From: Cycas panzhihuaensis
Taxonomy: Eukaryota; Cycadophyta
Length of the DNA: 64,000 bases
Direction: 5' to 3'
NCBI GenBank assembly: GCA_023213395.1
Contig: CM041465.1
Location: 228,725,741-228,789,740 of the forward strand
A program made the translations under genes and the position numbers. Position 1 is the first letter of the stretch, and the number at the start of each line of letters is the position of its first letter. Positions 10,742-21,649 of the stretch are shown here, piece by piece. A model generated the notes under the pieces. The model was not told the DNA's origin. It saw nothing but the letters and a program-made list of their open reading frames with translations, and made no database searches.

Positions 10742-11841
10742 TCATGGTAGTGGCGAATCAAGCTGACAAATGGCTATGCTACAGTGTGCCTCAATGTACC
10801 TCTTAGGTCTAGAAGTAGCAGATGAAGTGGATGCTTCCCTGCTTTGTTGAATATGTGCCTCAATGAGATTTGCTCCTACAAATAAGTCATCATGACTCTC
10901 ATCAACATTGTGGGCTTGATGTTGCTGTTGTTGATGACGAGGCAATCTCTTATAGTCAACGCGGGAATCTTTTGCAAGGTGTCCTTCCCATGTGGAGCAT
11001 TGTTGTTTGACTGTCTATGAGTGACGGTCTTTTGGCTATTGTTTTGCTGCTGACCTTGTTGCTGCCTCTGCTGTTGTCCCTTTTGCTTTCCCCTGCCTCT
11101 TTCGTGACCTCTTCTTCCTCTGCGTAAAGATTGACCTTGCTGTTTTGTGTAATATACTTCCTTGTCCATGCCAACTTCAAATGCTGCATTAGGAGTTGAA
11201 TTTGAAAGTGGGAAGCTGGTAGTGAAGGTCTTGTCATGTTCAATAAACTTCTCAGCTAATGCTTCGAAGTCAAGGGTGTTCAATGTGCCAGATGACTAGA
11301 GATTTCCTAGCAGGTTCTTATAATCAAGAACGTGTAGACTTGACTGAATTAGGAGGGCCCAAGTTATGCATTGGTTCTTAAAATCCCCGTCAATGGCCTG
11401 TTTAATGGGACGAAGATCATTGATGGTTTCATGTACTCACCCTTTCTGCATTCGCATCTTGTTCATCTTCAATACCATATGAACAAACTCCAAGTCTGAT
11501 CGAGTATCGAAGTTTCTTTTGAGGACTTTGAGGACCTTGAAGGGAGTGTTGTGTTGCGTGTCATCGATCAGGTTGTGTAAGGAGTAATCTGTAACTAGCA
11601 GGATCCCTGCTCTGATCTTCTGGTCTTCAATGATCCATTGTTGCTGTTGTGGATTATGAGCTGGAGGTGTGCAACCACTCTGTGGTGTGGTGTTGGTAGC
11701 AGGTACTATAGGGGTTGACTCCAAGTGGTCCAACTAGAGTCCCTCGTACTTGGCTGCATTCTTGACTCCTATGAATCATAGATGCCAATTCTCCTTCCCC
11801 TTTAGCATACAGTTCACATTTTGTTTGAAGTTGGTCGACAT
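10742..11841 (-). pseudogene. Element A gag
   Basis: The likely start is the ATG at 11839-11841 (MSTNFKQN), after which stops and frameshifts follow. The capsid-like region covers 11440-11730 (LLVTDYSLHNLIDD, LKMNKMRMQKG), then a basic, Gln/Arg-rich tail (RRGRRGHERGRGKQKGQQQ) at 10960-11150. One frame gives CSTWEGHLAKDS near 10965-11005, the eroded nucleocapsid knuckle. It enters the protease region near 10740. Confidence 0.75.
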
Positions 11842-13978
11842 GGTGGTGTGAAAAGATGAATAAGAGTGATATATATAAATGTGTATGAAAATGCACTAAG
11901 TAGAAGAAGGTGGAGTCACTGACACTTGTGAGAAGTCTACTTGACGCAGCAGGGAATAAGGAAGTAATACAATGTAAGATGTGGAAGCAAAGAGATCACA
12001 AATAAATATGTAATGTAAGTGATCTAATCAAGATAAGTGAGAAAGCTTATATAGAAACCGGCATGTGGGTGCACACAACTGATAACCAAAGTGATGTAGG
12101 ATGTATAACAAACCCAAACCTCAAACTTGTGTCAAAAGTAGGTGAGGTGTCGATGCCTAGGGGGTTTCTAGTATACGTAATTAATGGCCTTCACCCGCGA
12201 TACCCACACCATTCCTTGGTGATGAAATCTAAGTAAATGTGGAGCTCAGGTACTACTGGTTCTCACCCTGTTCACCAATGAGCAGTGATATACTCTCCGA
12301 AGAGAAGTACGTGCATGTCCCACGGCTATGGCAGATATTGGCCTAACTAAATTAATTATCTTGGTTAAGGGTTTTCAGATTCCCTGGATGGTTATCAGGA
12401 TAATCCCTAATTGTAGGCCGCAGGTATGGCTAACTTGTTCCTGCACCACTATATCGGTTATGACCAGACCCAATATGAAAATCAAACCACCTTTAGGGCC
12501 TGGACTTCGGCCAACCTTGGTCTATTTCAACCAAGGCGAGTATGTGCACAAGTTAAGGACTGGCGGTATAAAGTCATCGAGACGAGTTGATTTTAAGGAA
12601 AGTGCTCTTGTTCTCGAAGGATACGTAACAATAACTGAAAATTGAATGTAAATGCTCCACTTAAGTGTTTTTGTTGTGTCCAAGTGTAGTGATGATGTGT
12701 CCACCTATTGCCTAAATGGCACTCTATGTGCCCAAGTGGCACTCAATGAGGTCTCCAAGTGCATGCAACCATTAAAATCATACACATGATGAGCGAAATC
12801 ATCGGATATTGCTTCGATCCAGATGATTGGCTAGTACAAAATATTTAAGTGCCTTGTTTGTTTTACAAAAGGGCTAAAATAGGCCTCCAAAAATAAAAAA
12901 GGCTATAAATGTTTTAAAAAAATCCCGCTTACATACAATATTTTTTATTTTTATTTTTTTAATAAATGAAGGGGAAAAAAAAAACTAAAAATTTCAGAAA
13001 TACAATGTACACTGAAAAATCAAATTTTCAGTAAGTTAAGTCTCATTGCCATGATGCATCGTCTATTATATCGCTATATGGCACAAATTTCAAAAATTTT
13101 TGAAAAAATTGAAACTTTTCAAATTTGTTGCCCTTCACCTGCACTTTACAAATGTACAAAAAATTTTGAAAATTTTTATCAAAGATAGGCAAAAAATGTC
13201 TGTTTTAGTTCACGGCCAAAATGTATTAGAAAACCCAAAAATGCTCATAACTTTTCAACGGAGCATCGGATTCATGCGATACCTGTCTCAAATTATATAT
13301 TGGGACGAGGAAGTCCAAAAACATGTATTACAATAGGGAAAATCTCCTCAGTTTTTTCTAGCTCTGAGATTTTTAAATTTTGAAGGTGGCTGCATAAAAC
13401 AGGTTGTTTGACCCCTTTAACTTCAAAATCTCTCGTCACTCCAATAGACAAAAGTGCTTAGGATGCCAAAACGCACCTACTGGTGAAATTTCATGCGATT
13501 GTAAGCACTTCGATTTTTTGACTATACTGCTGTATGGATTTCCGTACAGTTCGTACAATGTCCGAACGATTTGATTTTGTACTTTAAAATCTGCTTCTAA
13601 TCAATAAAATCACAGATTTTTTCTTTTGCAACTTGGAAATATGATTTTTACTGCAAAAATGGGTCGGAAATAGGCCAAAACTGTCAGATTTGGGGCTAAA
13701 AAAGATGACTGAAAATTGCTATGAGATGAGCAATTCCTGTGCTCTTTTTAGGCTTGCAAATAGGCTGCTTTTAGGCAACCACACTCCTTTTTCTTATCTG
13801 TAGAAATAAAATAGTACAACAACATATAATTTTGTACTAAAAATTTGCTATAAAAAGAGCTTTAAAAAATGGATTTAAAAAAAATCTCAACTCTTCACTT
13901 CACATGAATGGTGAAGAAGAGGAGAACATAACTTGCAATCTCCTTGCAAGTGAGTGTGGCACTAGGATCCACCCAATG
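11842..13978 (-). other. Element A 5' leader
   Basis: A 2.1-kb leader between PBS and gag. The distal half (12050-12660) is less AT-rich than its surroundings and holds an opposite-strand 105-codon open frame (12328-12645, no recognised homology) and a CCTTGGT...ACCAAGG stem at 12513-12535. The proximal half (12840-13920) is strongly A/T-rich. Confidence 0.6.
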
Positions 13979-13990
13979 GCTCTGATACCA
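13979..13990 (-). promoter_or_regulatory. Element A primer binding site
   Basis: The complement reads TGGTATCAGAGCC, the standard Copia PBS for initiator tRNA-Met, two bases inside the 5' LTR. Confidence 0.93.
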
Positions 13991-13992
13991 CT

Positions 13993-14350
13993 TGTTGAGG
14001 GAATGGATCTAGGGATCTAGTGCACTAACACTACGCAATGGCAAATAATGGAGACAAGCACAATGTACTCAACAAGAGAAATGCTAATAGCTTGAGCTCA
14101 AAGAGGAGAAGTGTAGAATATGATCACTCTCCATGTAATTTCAACTTATATAATGAGAATGCTCATTAGGGTTTGGAATTTGAGTTTTCCCTCCCAATGA
14201 CATTCAAATGAGATTACAATGAAATAAATTTTATGTCCTTTCACTTAAGTGACTTAAGCATAGTCACCTTATCCTAAAGTTATAAACATAAAAGTGATTT
14301 TATCTAATTCTAACTTTATGAAATGACCATGTGACATTAACATCGTCACA
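13993..14350 (-). repeat. Element A 5' LTR
   Basis: Plus-strand TGTTGAGGG to CGTCACA. Matches 6489-6856, differing by scattered substitutions and a 10-bp deletion near 14210. Confidence 0.92.
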
Positions 14351-14444
14351 GCTTTTACATAATACTTAGGGCTACCACATTAATGATCCTAAGACATAAC
14401 TTAAATACATTAAACATTTACACATTAAATGTTATCTTCTAACA
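14351..14444 (-). repeat. Element B 3' LTR, proximal part
   Basis: Continues the B LTR after the A insertion and ends TTCTAACA at 14444. The PPT complement CCTCCCCTTAATG (14445-14457) follows directly, fixing this as the LTR that borders the 3' end of the B interior. Confidence 0.88.
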
Positions 14445-14653
14445 CCTCCCCTTAATGTTTAATGTAAAGACCACAAGATTGGATACTAAAGACATCGTGA
14501 CACCTAGTAGTAAGGACTAACAACAAAATTGACATAAAACTTGTCATGAAGTATGTTTGAATTTGCAACGCTTGAGTCTGGGTGTCTTTTTGAAGACGAT
14601 GCCATGAGCTCGATCTTTGACTGGAATGTTGCAAGGTCTTTTATTCCCTTGTA

Positions 14654-15530
14654 TTATGATTGTTTCATCTCTCCCGTTTCTGTTGTAGTATCTAAGTGTC
14701 CCAATTGTAGGTTTGATCTCTTTTGATTATTGTATCCTAGATCAAATGTGACAACATATGATTTGGACTTCATGAAGAGAAAGAATTTGTGAACAAGTAT
14801 GATCATCTTCTCAAGCCAATAAACACTCTCTTGAAAGAAAAGGAGGGACAATGATTTCTTTCCTAACTCCACAAGTGCAAGTGGTTGTCTTGGTTCAACA
14901 AAATACTTTGTTTTCTTCTCATCGTCCAAGGAATCTATTGACGTGCCAAATATGATGAGGAATTCTGTTATGATCACATGTACAAGCTTTCTAATTATGG
15001 TTACATGAAAATAGTATATCACCTTAGAATAATTGTCTCTTGTGACCAAGTAACTAGCCAGAAGTATGCGCCAATTTTGGTAGACAAGATTCTAACCAAA
15101 TGACATTCCAATGATATCCTTTCTTTCTTTGAAGGAATCTTCTAGTGCTTTTGCAGGATGTGTTAACACAATCTGAATTCTTTCAAGGACAATAATAGAA
15201 AATGCTGCCAAGTTGAATGTGACCATACAAAGTTTTGTGCACATGCATAAAGCTATGTGACTTGATATAATTTGGAACCTGACAACAAATTTATCAACAC
15301 AAATTAAGGTAATATTGCCCAAACTTTTTACTAAAGTAGCTATATCTCCATAATGCACCACCTATGAAGAGGGATGTTGGAAAACACATTCAGGTTTTTC
15401 AGGCTTCACCCTTTCAATGATTTGCAAGGCAATCTTCCCTTTTAAGATGCTGAGGTTCAAAGTGTTTGGTGAGATAATATTCTTTTCAATCATCAAATCT
15501 TCATTTTTATCTTCAAATGGTGATCATCTA
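14654..15530 (-). pseudogene. Element B unrecognised reading frame
   Basis: One minus-strand frame is open over about 290 codons with only two stops (near 15364 and 15091). It encodes hydrophobic and basic segments (IATLVKSLGNITLICVDKF, IIRKLVHVIITEFLIIFG, YWLEKMIILVHKFFLFMK) and ends KQS-stop at 14654. It occupies the place where pol would be in an autonomous Copia element, but shows none of the protease, DDE, YVDD or RNase H motifs. It may be captured host sequence, an accessory frame, or chance openness in old DNA. A further 60-codon open stretch in another frame lies at 14452-14634. Confidence 0.4.
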
Positions 15531-15739
15531 TCCTATTTTCAGAAATAGGTTCACACAACTTTTCACCTTTTTTGTGAACGTGAGATGAGTCTATCAGAGA
15601 TTTGGTCTTACCAGAATCAATTTGATTGTTTGCATTTCCCTTTTCTGCTTTCCTTTTTAGCTTCTTTTTCTAGTTTTTGGTTAGGTTGTTGCACATAGCC
15701 TATTCTTCAAGAGTGACCTTCTCCCCTGCTTCACCTTTG

Positions 15740-16149
15740 TTACCTGCATCACATAATTGATGTCTTTTTGACAATCTCGTGCACCTCTTCAGGGGTCTTT
15801 TCATGCACTTCCTTTAGCAAGCTCCAAGCCTTTTTAGCAAAATTAGTATTTTGAAGTGCATGAATGAGGAACTGGTAGGAAGGAGGAAGGTTTTCCTTGT
15901 CAAAAGTTGCAAGCATCACATCAATGGCTACTCTATTCTTTTTTTGAAAATTTTCTCCCCTTCTTCATTAATCAATGCAGGACCACCAAGAATAATTTTC
16001 CATAGCCTTTTAAACATAAATAGACTTTCCATTTTGATTTTCCAAATTTGAAAATTAGTTCTGATATATTTGGGCAAGGCTAAGTTACTATTTGTTATCC
16101 AAAATTCATTCTTTTTTGGCACAAAAACAATAATATCCTCCAACTCCAT
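15740..16149 (-). pseudogene. Element B gag (Copia capsid type)
   Basis: Starts MELEDIIVF at 16149. The segment FQIWKIKMESLFMFKRLWKII is the characteristic N-terminal block of plant Copia gag proteins. After a frameshift near 15927 the capsid continues (ATFDKENLPPSYQFL, FAKKAWSLLKEVHEK) to about 15740, then degrades into a Lys/Glu-rich tail. No zinc knuckle is visible. Confidence 0.75.
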
Positions 16150-18261
16150 GATGTGAGATTGAGTTGATTACAAGCACATTACTTAGGATTAATGCATCAA
16201 CTTCAACCTGAAATAACTCTAGCAAATCATCAACAAATACCTTCAAATCACGTGCGAAAAATATCGTCTATAAAATACGGTTCCAATGCCTCAGACGATT
16301 TGAAAAATGGATGCTTGGATGCAAAGGTACAAATCAAAACGTGTTGAAACTCCTTTTTAAGATCAAATTGATAGCATTAAGAGATAAACCCCTTTAGAGA
16401 GTTAACAATTGGTCACATTAGTACTCCATGTGTCGAGGGGGCTTAACCGCTAGGGGGCTAGCAGATTTCAAAACATATTCCAATTTACCTTTTTCTAATT
16501 TTGACCACGGAAAAAGAATTAAATCCGCTTGATAAAATTTCACGTCCACGGATTCGAAAAAATCTTCCAATATGATTTAATTTAGTTTTGAACTTTGAAA
16601 AAAATGATTACCCAAACTCAAAACATAACCTGCAAATTCATTAATCGATTTCATAGTGGTGGATGGATGAATTTATTCTTCGATTCGATCTTGTTTCAAA
16701 TGATGAGGCATCGATGCTGAAATTAGGACCTGAAGTATTACTTCAATGAAGGCGACACGGTAGATCTGTTCGGGGTTTGGCCTCCGATAAACATCAATTC
16801 TTCCTTACCTTCAAATTTGAAATCGCAAGTTGCAGACTGCATAGACTCTGGAGGTTGTAATGTTTCTTTACTTGGAGGTGATATAGTAATAGCAGAGTGT
16901 AGGGATGAGAGGATGATTTTTGCATCATCACAGGTCGATTTCATTCGAGTGCCTATTATGTATATACTTAGGGTTTATCGGCTATTGCCAGTCACCTCTC
17001 GTCCTCACGCATTTTCTTTCTTTGTCCGTGTTGTGTCGGCGATGCCCAACAATGCTTATTGCATTAGCAAAAGGCTAAGAGCCACTTGCTCCTAGTTGTC
17101 TCCATCTTCTATTTTCTTTTGTGTTGATTTGGTTCGCGTGTGATATTACTCATCCGACCTTTGTGCACAATCTCAGAGACAGGCGACAACAATTAGGGCA
17201 GACTTCAATCATTAGTGGTCTGTCTTATATTTTCTTATGTTGGCCATAGGCTTCCACAAGGTTTTTTTCTTTTTAATGGTGGAGACTCTTACAATGGGCT
17301 GGTTATATGGACATTCGTCCCTTTCTTCTTCTTTCTACAGGCGACCTCCTACCAATTCCTTCACACAAGGCTAGCCACAATGGAGCAGAATCAAACAGGT
17401 GTAGAACTCATGCATATAACAAATGGCGAATTTTGCAACAGATTTTCTATCTAGGGTACAAACCCTTATATAGTTCTATCAGTGATTCTTCCTTCAGTCA
17501 ATAGTTAGCATGCTTTTCTTTATCTATGGCAAGTGGAATTCTTGTGATTGATTCACAACTTAGGGCTAATATAGAAGATCTCCCCTCTTTTTCTTGCATG
17601 CATAATTTATGGCAGGATTTTCCAGAAACAATATTTAACTAAACAACTCCTCAACAAAGCCTAACGAGTATCAGATCTTCACAGAATTCAATGACTATGT
17701 TATGATTCTCCACCATATGAGGTTACTCGTATTGCATTTATCAATTGTAACGAACCTATTCCTGTTACCATTCAACATAGAGAAATATAAATAGAAAATG
17801 ATAGATAAAAGATAAAGAAGAAGATGAAGTTCCAAAGAACATTCATTAACATAAGATTACAAAATACATCATGATGATCTCCTTATACATTATATACATA
17901 TATATGGGGCTATTCAGGCTGCCCATCTCTTAGACTTATGCATGTGGGATAAATGCAATACAAGTAAGCTCATATGGTGGAGGATCATAATAGACTAGCA
18001 CTTTCTTCACATGCCACCCTTGATTTCAATTTCATCAATCAAAGATTTCATAATCTTTTCCTTATAACTAGATAAGGGAACGGGATTACACGGTACAGAT
18101 TTCTGTCTTGCACCAACCCTTGGGATGCCTTGCAACAATTATGGCCTTAAGACTTCTCCTTGCAAATTCAAATCCTGAGTTCGGTAACCGGCTCTACGGA
18201 GCCACCTCCACACTTTATCAAAAACTTGGGGAACCTGCACAACGACAAGCTTGGCAGGCAA
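16150..18261 (-). other. Element B 5' leader
   Basis: A 2.1-kb leader without recognised genes. It includes short open stretches at 16738-16944 (-), 16817-17095 (+) and 17215-17454 (+) with no identifiable product, and an inverted-repeat element at 17698-17992. Confidence 0.5.
17698..17992. mobile_element. Inverted-repeat element (MITE candidate)
   Basis: A 43-bp terminal inverted repeat is visible: 17700-17742 against 17948-17990 (TTATGAT...CTCCACCATATGAG...GTATTGCATTTATC), with about four differences. GACTA flanks both sides (17693-17697 and 17993-17997), as expected for a target duplication. About 295 bp overall with no coding capacity. A solo LTR with unusually long inverted ends is the alternative. 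Confidence 0.55.
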
Positions 18262-18276
18262 CCTGCTTTGATACCA
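18262..18276 (-). promoter_or_regulatory. Element B primer binding site
   Basis: The complement reads TGGTATCAAAGCAGG, directly abutting the LTR; a one-base variant of the initiator tRNA-Met site. Confidence 0.88.
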
Positions 18277-18696
18277 TGTTAAACTTTCAATATGGAGAAC
18301 ATTCAACATCAACACAATGAACAAGATCAATGAACAAAATGGGAACTGTATTAACTCATATCAAAGATGACTACATCATGATACTACCAGACCATGGACT
18401 CAACAAGAGACTCCATGATGACTTAATTATCCCTACTCTACCTCATTCACCTATTTATACATCATAGGTGGGAACATATGAGATGAGGTGAGTTACATGT
18501 GGGACAAATGACCTTTGACAGACCCAATGACTTTTCACCTGCTAACTGACCAACTACCTTTCAACTACTCACTTAATAGCATTATAATATGTGGACGCAT
18601 AGACCTTTACATAATACTTAGGAGTACTGTATTAATGACCCTAAGGCATAACTTAAATACATTAAACATTTACACATTAAACGTTATCTTCCAATA
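18277..18696 (-). repeat. Element B 5' LTR
   Basis: Uninterrupted 420-bp copy, TGTTAAACTTTC to TTCCAATA (3' LTR ends TTCTAACA). It supplies the empty site for the element A insertion. Confidence 0.92.
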
Positions 18697-19020
18697 ATTT
18701 TGTGCTGTAGACTTTTTACTTATTTTAACTAGAGAGGTTTAGTTAGTATATTTGTTTGTGTAGCCAACCCTACCAATTTTAGTTCTTCAATTTGACTTTA
18801 TATTCTCTACATATCTTGCCTTCACTCGAGTGATCATATTGTTCAAAATTTTGCATTTTCAATAGGCCATATCTTTGACTTGTATGTATGTTCTCATAGG
18901 ACAATGAGGCTAATGTGAAATTTTGGAAGCAATCCTTTCAGAGTAATAATCCATAAGAGATTATCAACTTGCTTTCCTAGTTTTGAGGCTCAACTGTTGA
19001 TCCTTCCATCGAGGGTTTGA
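18697..19020. other. Unassigned sequence between B and C
   Basis: AT-rich, with no reading frame or motif recognised. It is continuous with 5242-6157 if B is removed, and with 40270 onward if C is removed. Confidence 0.5.
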
Positions 19021-19194
19021 TGACAATAAAATGATCTAATGGGAAGATTAATGAACAAGGATTTGATGATTAACATCAAACAATAGCAACAAATAAGCAA
19101 GCAAATATGAGCACTAGCAATGGAGGAGTAAGAATTGTTTCTAGCTGAAAAAGAAGATTGACTTGTATTCAAATGAACAACATAACATTACATC

Positions 19195-19232
<38 letters not shown>

Positions 19233-19514
19233 ACATGAGAAAATGGTCTCAATATATAGAAGAGGAGTGGGGTTTTTAGGGTGTTGCATGTTTGACACTT
19301 GTCAAACATGTGCACAAGCTCTTTACATAAGGGACACTTGTTCCTTGTGCACACAAATGTGTAAATGAGCAAGTACAAGGGTGACGGGTACATTGACCCT
19401 TAAGTTACAATATCACACACACTAGAGAAAAGTGTATGTGTACTTTATCACATTAAGTGGTAAAGTCACTTTATATAATACACAACTTAACGTTAGAACA
19501 TAATGGTTCTAACA
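19021..19514 (-). repeat. Element C 3' LTR
   Basis: Contains a CT repeat of about 15 units (19198-19228; the 5' LTR has only 7-8) and the palindrome GTTTGACA-CT-TGTCAAAC near 19290-19308. It ends TTCTAACA and is followed by a C run (19513-19526), the PPT complement. Confidence 0.92.
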
Positions 19515-21598
19515 CCCCCCCCCCCCGCCTAATGTTTACAATGCTAAGTTTTACCCCAAGACCATTTGTAAAATTCTCAAAATTTTCTCTACCAAGTGAT
19601 TTGATAAATATGTTTGACAATTGTTGATCAGTGGGTCTATAGATGAGGTTGATTTTACTGTTTTGAACATGTTCTCTAATGAAGTGGTGATGGATGTCAA
19701 TGTGCTCGGTTTTTGCATGAAGTACCAGATTCTTAGTCTTCTTGAGCACACTTTCATTATCACTATACAATCTGGTGGGGTGAGATTGCTCAAGTGTAAG
19801 TTCACGAAGAATCCTCCTCAACCAAATAGCCTCATAAGCTGCACTAACTGTAGCTTTATATTTTGTTTCTATGGAGGACAGAGTAACATTAAGTTGCTTT
19901 TTGTAACTCCACGAGACAACTAACCCAAGGTTGAAGTAGTACCCTGAGTTAGATCGTCGACTATCTTGGCAATTAGCCCAATTAGAATTCGAGAACCCTT
20001 CCAATATAAAGTTCTTATTATGTGTATACCGAAGGCCATGCTGCAATGTGCCTTTAAGATATTTCAATGTATGTTTTGTTGTTAACCAATGCTTCTAATT
20101 GGATTGAGATATGTATCGAGAGCAAATTCCAACTACAAATAAAAGATCAGGTCTGGTGTTAATCAAATAGATAAGACTACCCGCTAATTGTCGGTAGAGT
20201 GTGGAATCTACTGGTTGTGCTTTCTGATCAAGTGATAATTTGATACCATTCTCCATAGGTGTAGGCGTTGGGTTACAATCCTCCATTCTAAATTGTTGCA
20301 ATATGTTCCAAGTATAATTTGCTTGGCATATGAAGATGTTGCTTGGTTGTTGCCACACCTCCATGCCTAAGAAATAATGGAGAAGTCCCAAGTCTTTCAT
20401 CTTGAAACTCCTCTTTAGGCCTTCTTAGAAATTCTATATCATCTTAATATCACTCCTAGTGATCATTAAGTCATCAACATATAATATGACAAAGACGACA
20501 TGGTGGTCCCTAACTTTTATGTACAAGTTGGGGTCTGATGAGGATCAATGGAACGTATGTCTCTGAAAGTAGTCATCGATTTTTGAGTACCATGCTTGTG
20601 GGGCTTGTTTCAAACTATATAAAGCATTTTTAAGGCAGCAAATCATGTGTTTTTTGCCATGTTTTGTGTTGCCAGGAGGTTGCTCCAAATATACCTCTTG
20701 TACAAAATTGTCGTTGAGAAAGGCGCTCTTTACGTCCATTTGATACATTGGCCATTTGCTTTATGTAACTAGGGCCAATATTAATTTGACTGTGTTCTTA
20801 TTTGCCATTGGTGCAAAGGTTTTTTCATAATCTATGTCTTTCTTCTGTATAAATTCCTTGGCCACTAGTCGAGCCTTGTGATGTTTGATTAAATTGTCAT
20901 ACCAAAATTTGGTTTTATATATCCATTTGCAACTAATTGCCTATTTTCCTTTAGGCAATTGTACCAAATCCCAAGTTTCATTCTTTTCAATAGAATGGAT
21001 CTCTTCATCCATGGCAACATTCCACTTCTCATCTTTGCATGCCTCCTTAAAAGTGGAAGGCTCGTCAATAGAAAGCATTTAGCCTTAAGTGCATAATTAC
21101 AAATTTCTACCTCATTTTAGATGGATCTTTTCCCTCGAGTACTTGAGCATCTTGTATAGTTTGTGTGTACCATTTTGGTAGTTTTTTCATTGCTGTAGTT
21201 GTGATCTCAATGCCCTGAGCTTGCAATGGTTGGTCAACATCAAAAAGGTTGTGACGATCAAGAGGAATTGATGAAGAAGATGGAGTTGATGTGGACAAAG
21301 AAGATACATGAGCAGAAAATGTGCATGGTGTTAATGATTGTGAGGGAAGGAAGTCCTCAACAATCGGTTTCCCTTTGTCAAGAGGAAGATGGATGGATGC
21401 TTAGTTCATCTCCTCATTATCTTTAGCAAATATTACATCTCTGGTTATATGTATTTTTCTCCTAATGGGATCATATCCTTTATATGCTTTACTGCCAACT
21501 GAATAACCAATGAAGATGCATTTTAGACTTTTGTTGTCTAATTTATGCTTTTGTTGTTGGAGAGTATGCTTGTAGGCAGTGCATCTAAAAGTGCGTAA
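19515..21598 (-). pseudogene. Element C pol: RNase H, RT and linker
   Basis: RNase H lies at 19530-20067 (FSNSNWANCQDSRRS, with the first catalytic Asp changed to Asn; SIETKYK; YSDNESV; HIDIHHHFIREH). RT pieces follow at 20095-20400 (MKDLGLLHYFLGMEVWQQP, RQLAGSLIYLINTRPDL) and 20545-20748 (YQMDVKSAFLNDNFVQEVYLEQPPG, KQAPQAWYSK). The YVDD region near 20455-20490 survives in part. The linker (21107-21298) and the integrase end (KHKLDNKSLKCIFIGY, near 21480-21560) come next. Multiple stops separate the blocks. The frame is broken at 21604 by element D. Confidence 0.87.
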
Positions 21599-21603
21599 GT
21601 GGT

Positions 21604-21611
21604 TGTTGACT

Positions 21612-21649
<38 letters not shown>

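Larger units (their letters stand above)
6489..14350 (-). mobile_element. Copia element A, complete but degenerate
   Basis: A 7.9-kb element with LTRs of 358-368 bp, PBS, gag, protease, integrase, RT, RNase H and PPT in standard Copia order on the minus strand. The flanking 5 bases are ACTTT (6484-6488) and GCTTT (14351-14355), one mismatch. The uninterrupted B LTR at 18600-18612 supplies the empty site. Its LTR is unrelated to those of C, E, F, G and H, so it is a separate family. Confidence 0.92.
6158..18696 (-). mobile_element. Element B, gag-only Copia-type element, with TSD
   Basis: The LTRs are 18277-18696 (5') and 6158-6488 plus 14351-14444 (3', split by element A). TSD ATTTT is perfect (6153-6157 and 18697-18701). 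The PBS abuts the 5' LTR with no spacer. Without A, the element is about 4.7 kb, with a 3.8-kb interior containing a degraded Copia gag but no protease, integrase, RT or RNase H. It would be non-autonomous. The rest of the interior is an unrecognised reading frame and a long leader. Confidence 0.88.

Noticed and set aside
12328-12645. 105-codon plus-strand open frame as a gene
   Set aside because: It lies antisense in the leader of element A, has no recognisable domain and its openness may reflect composition. Reported only as a compositional oddity.
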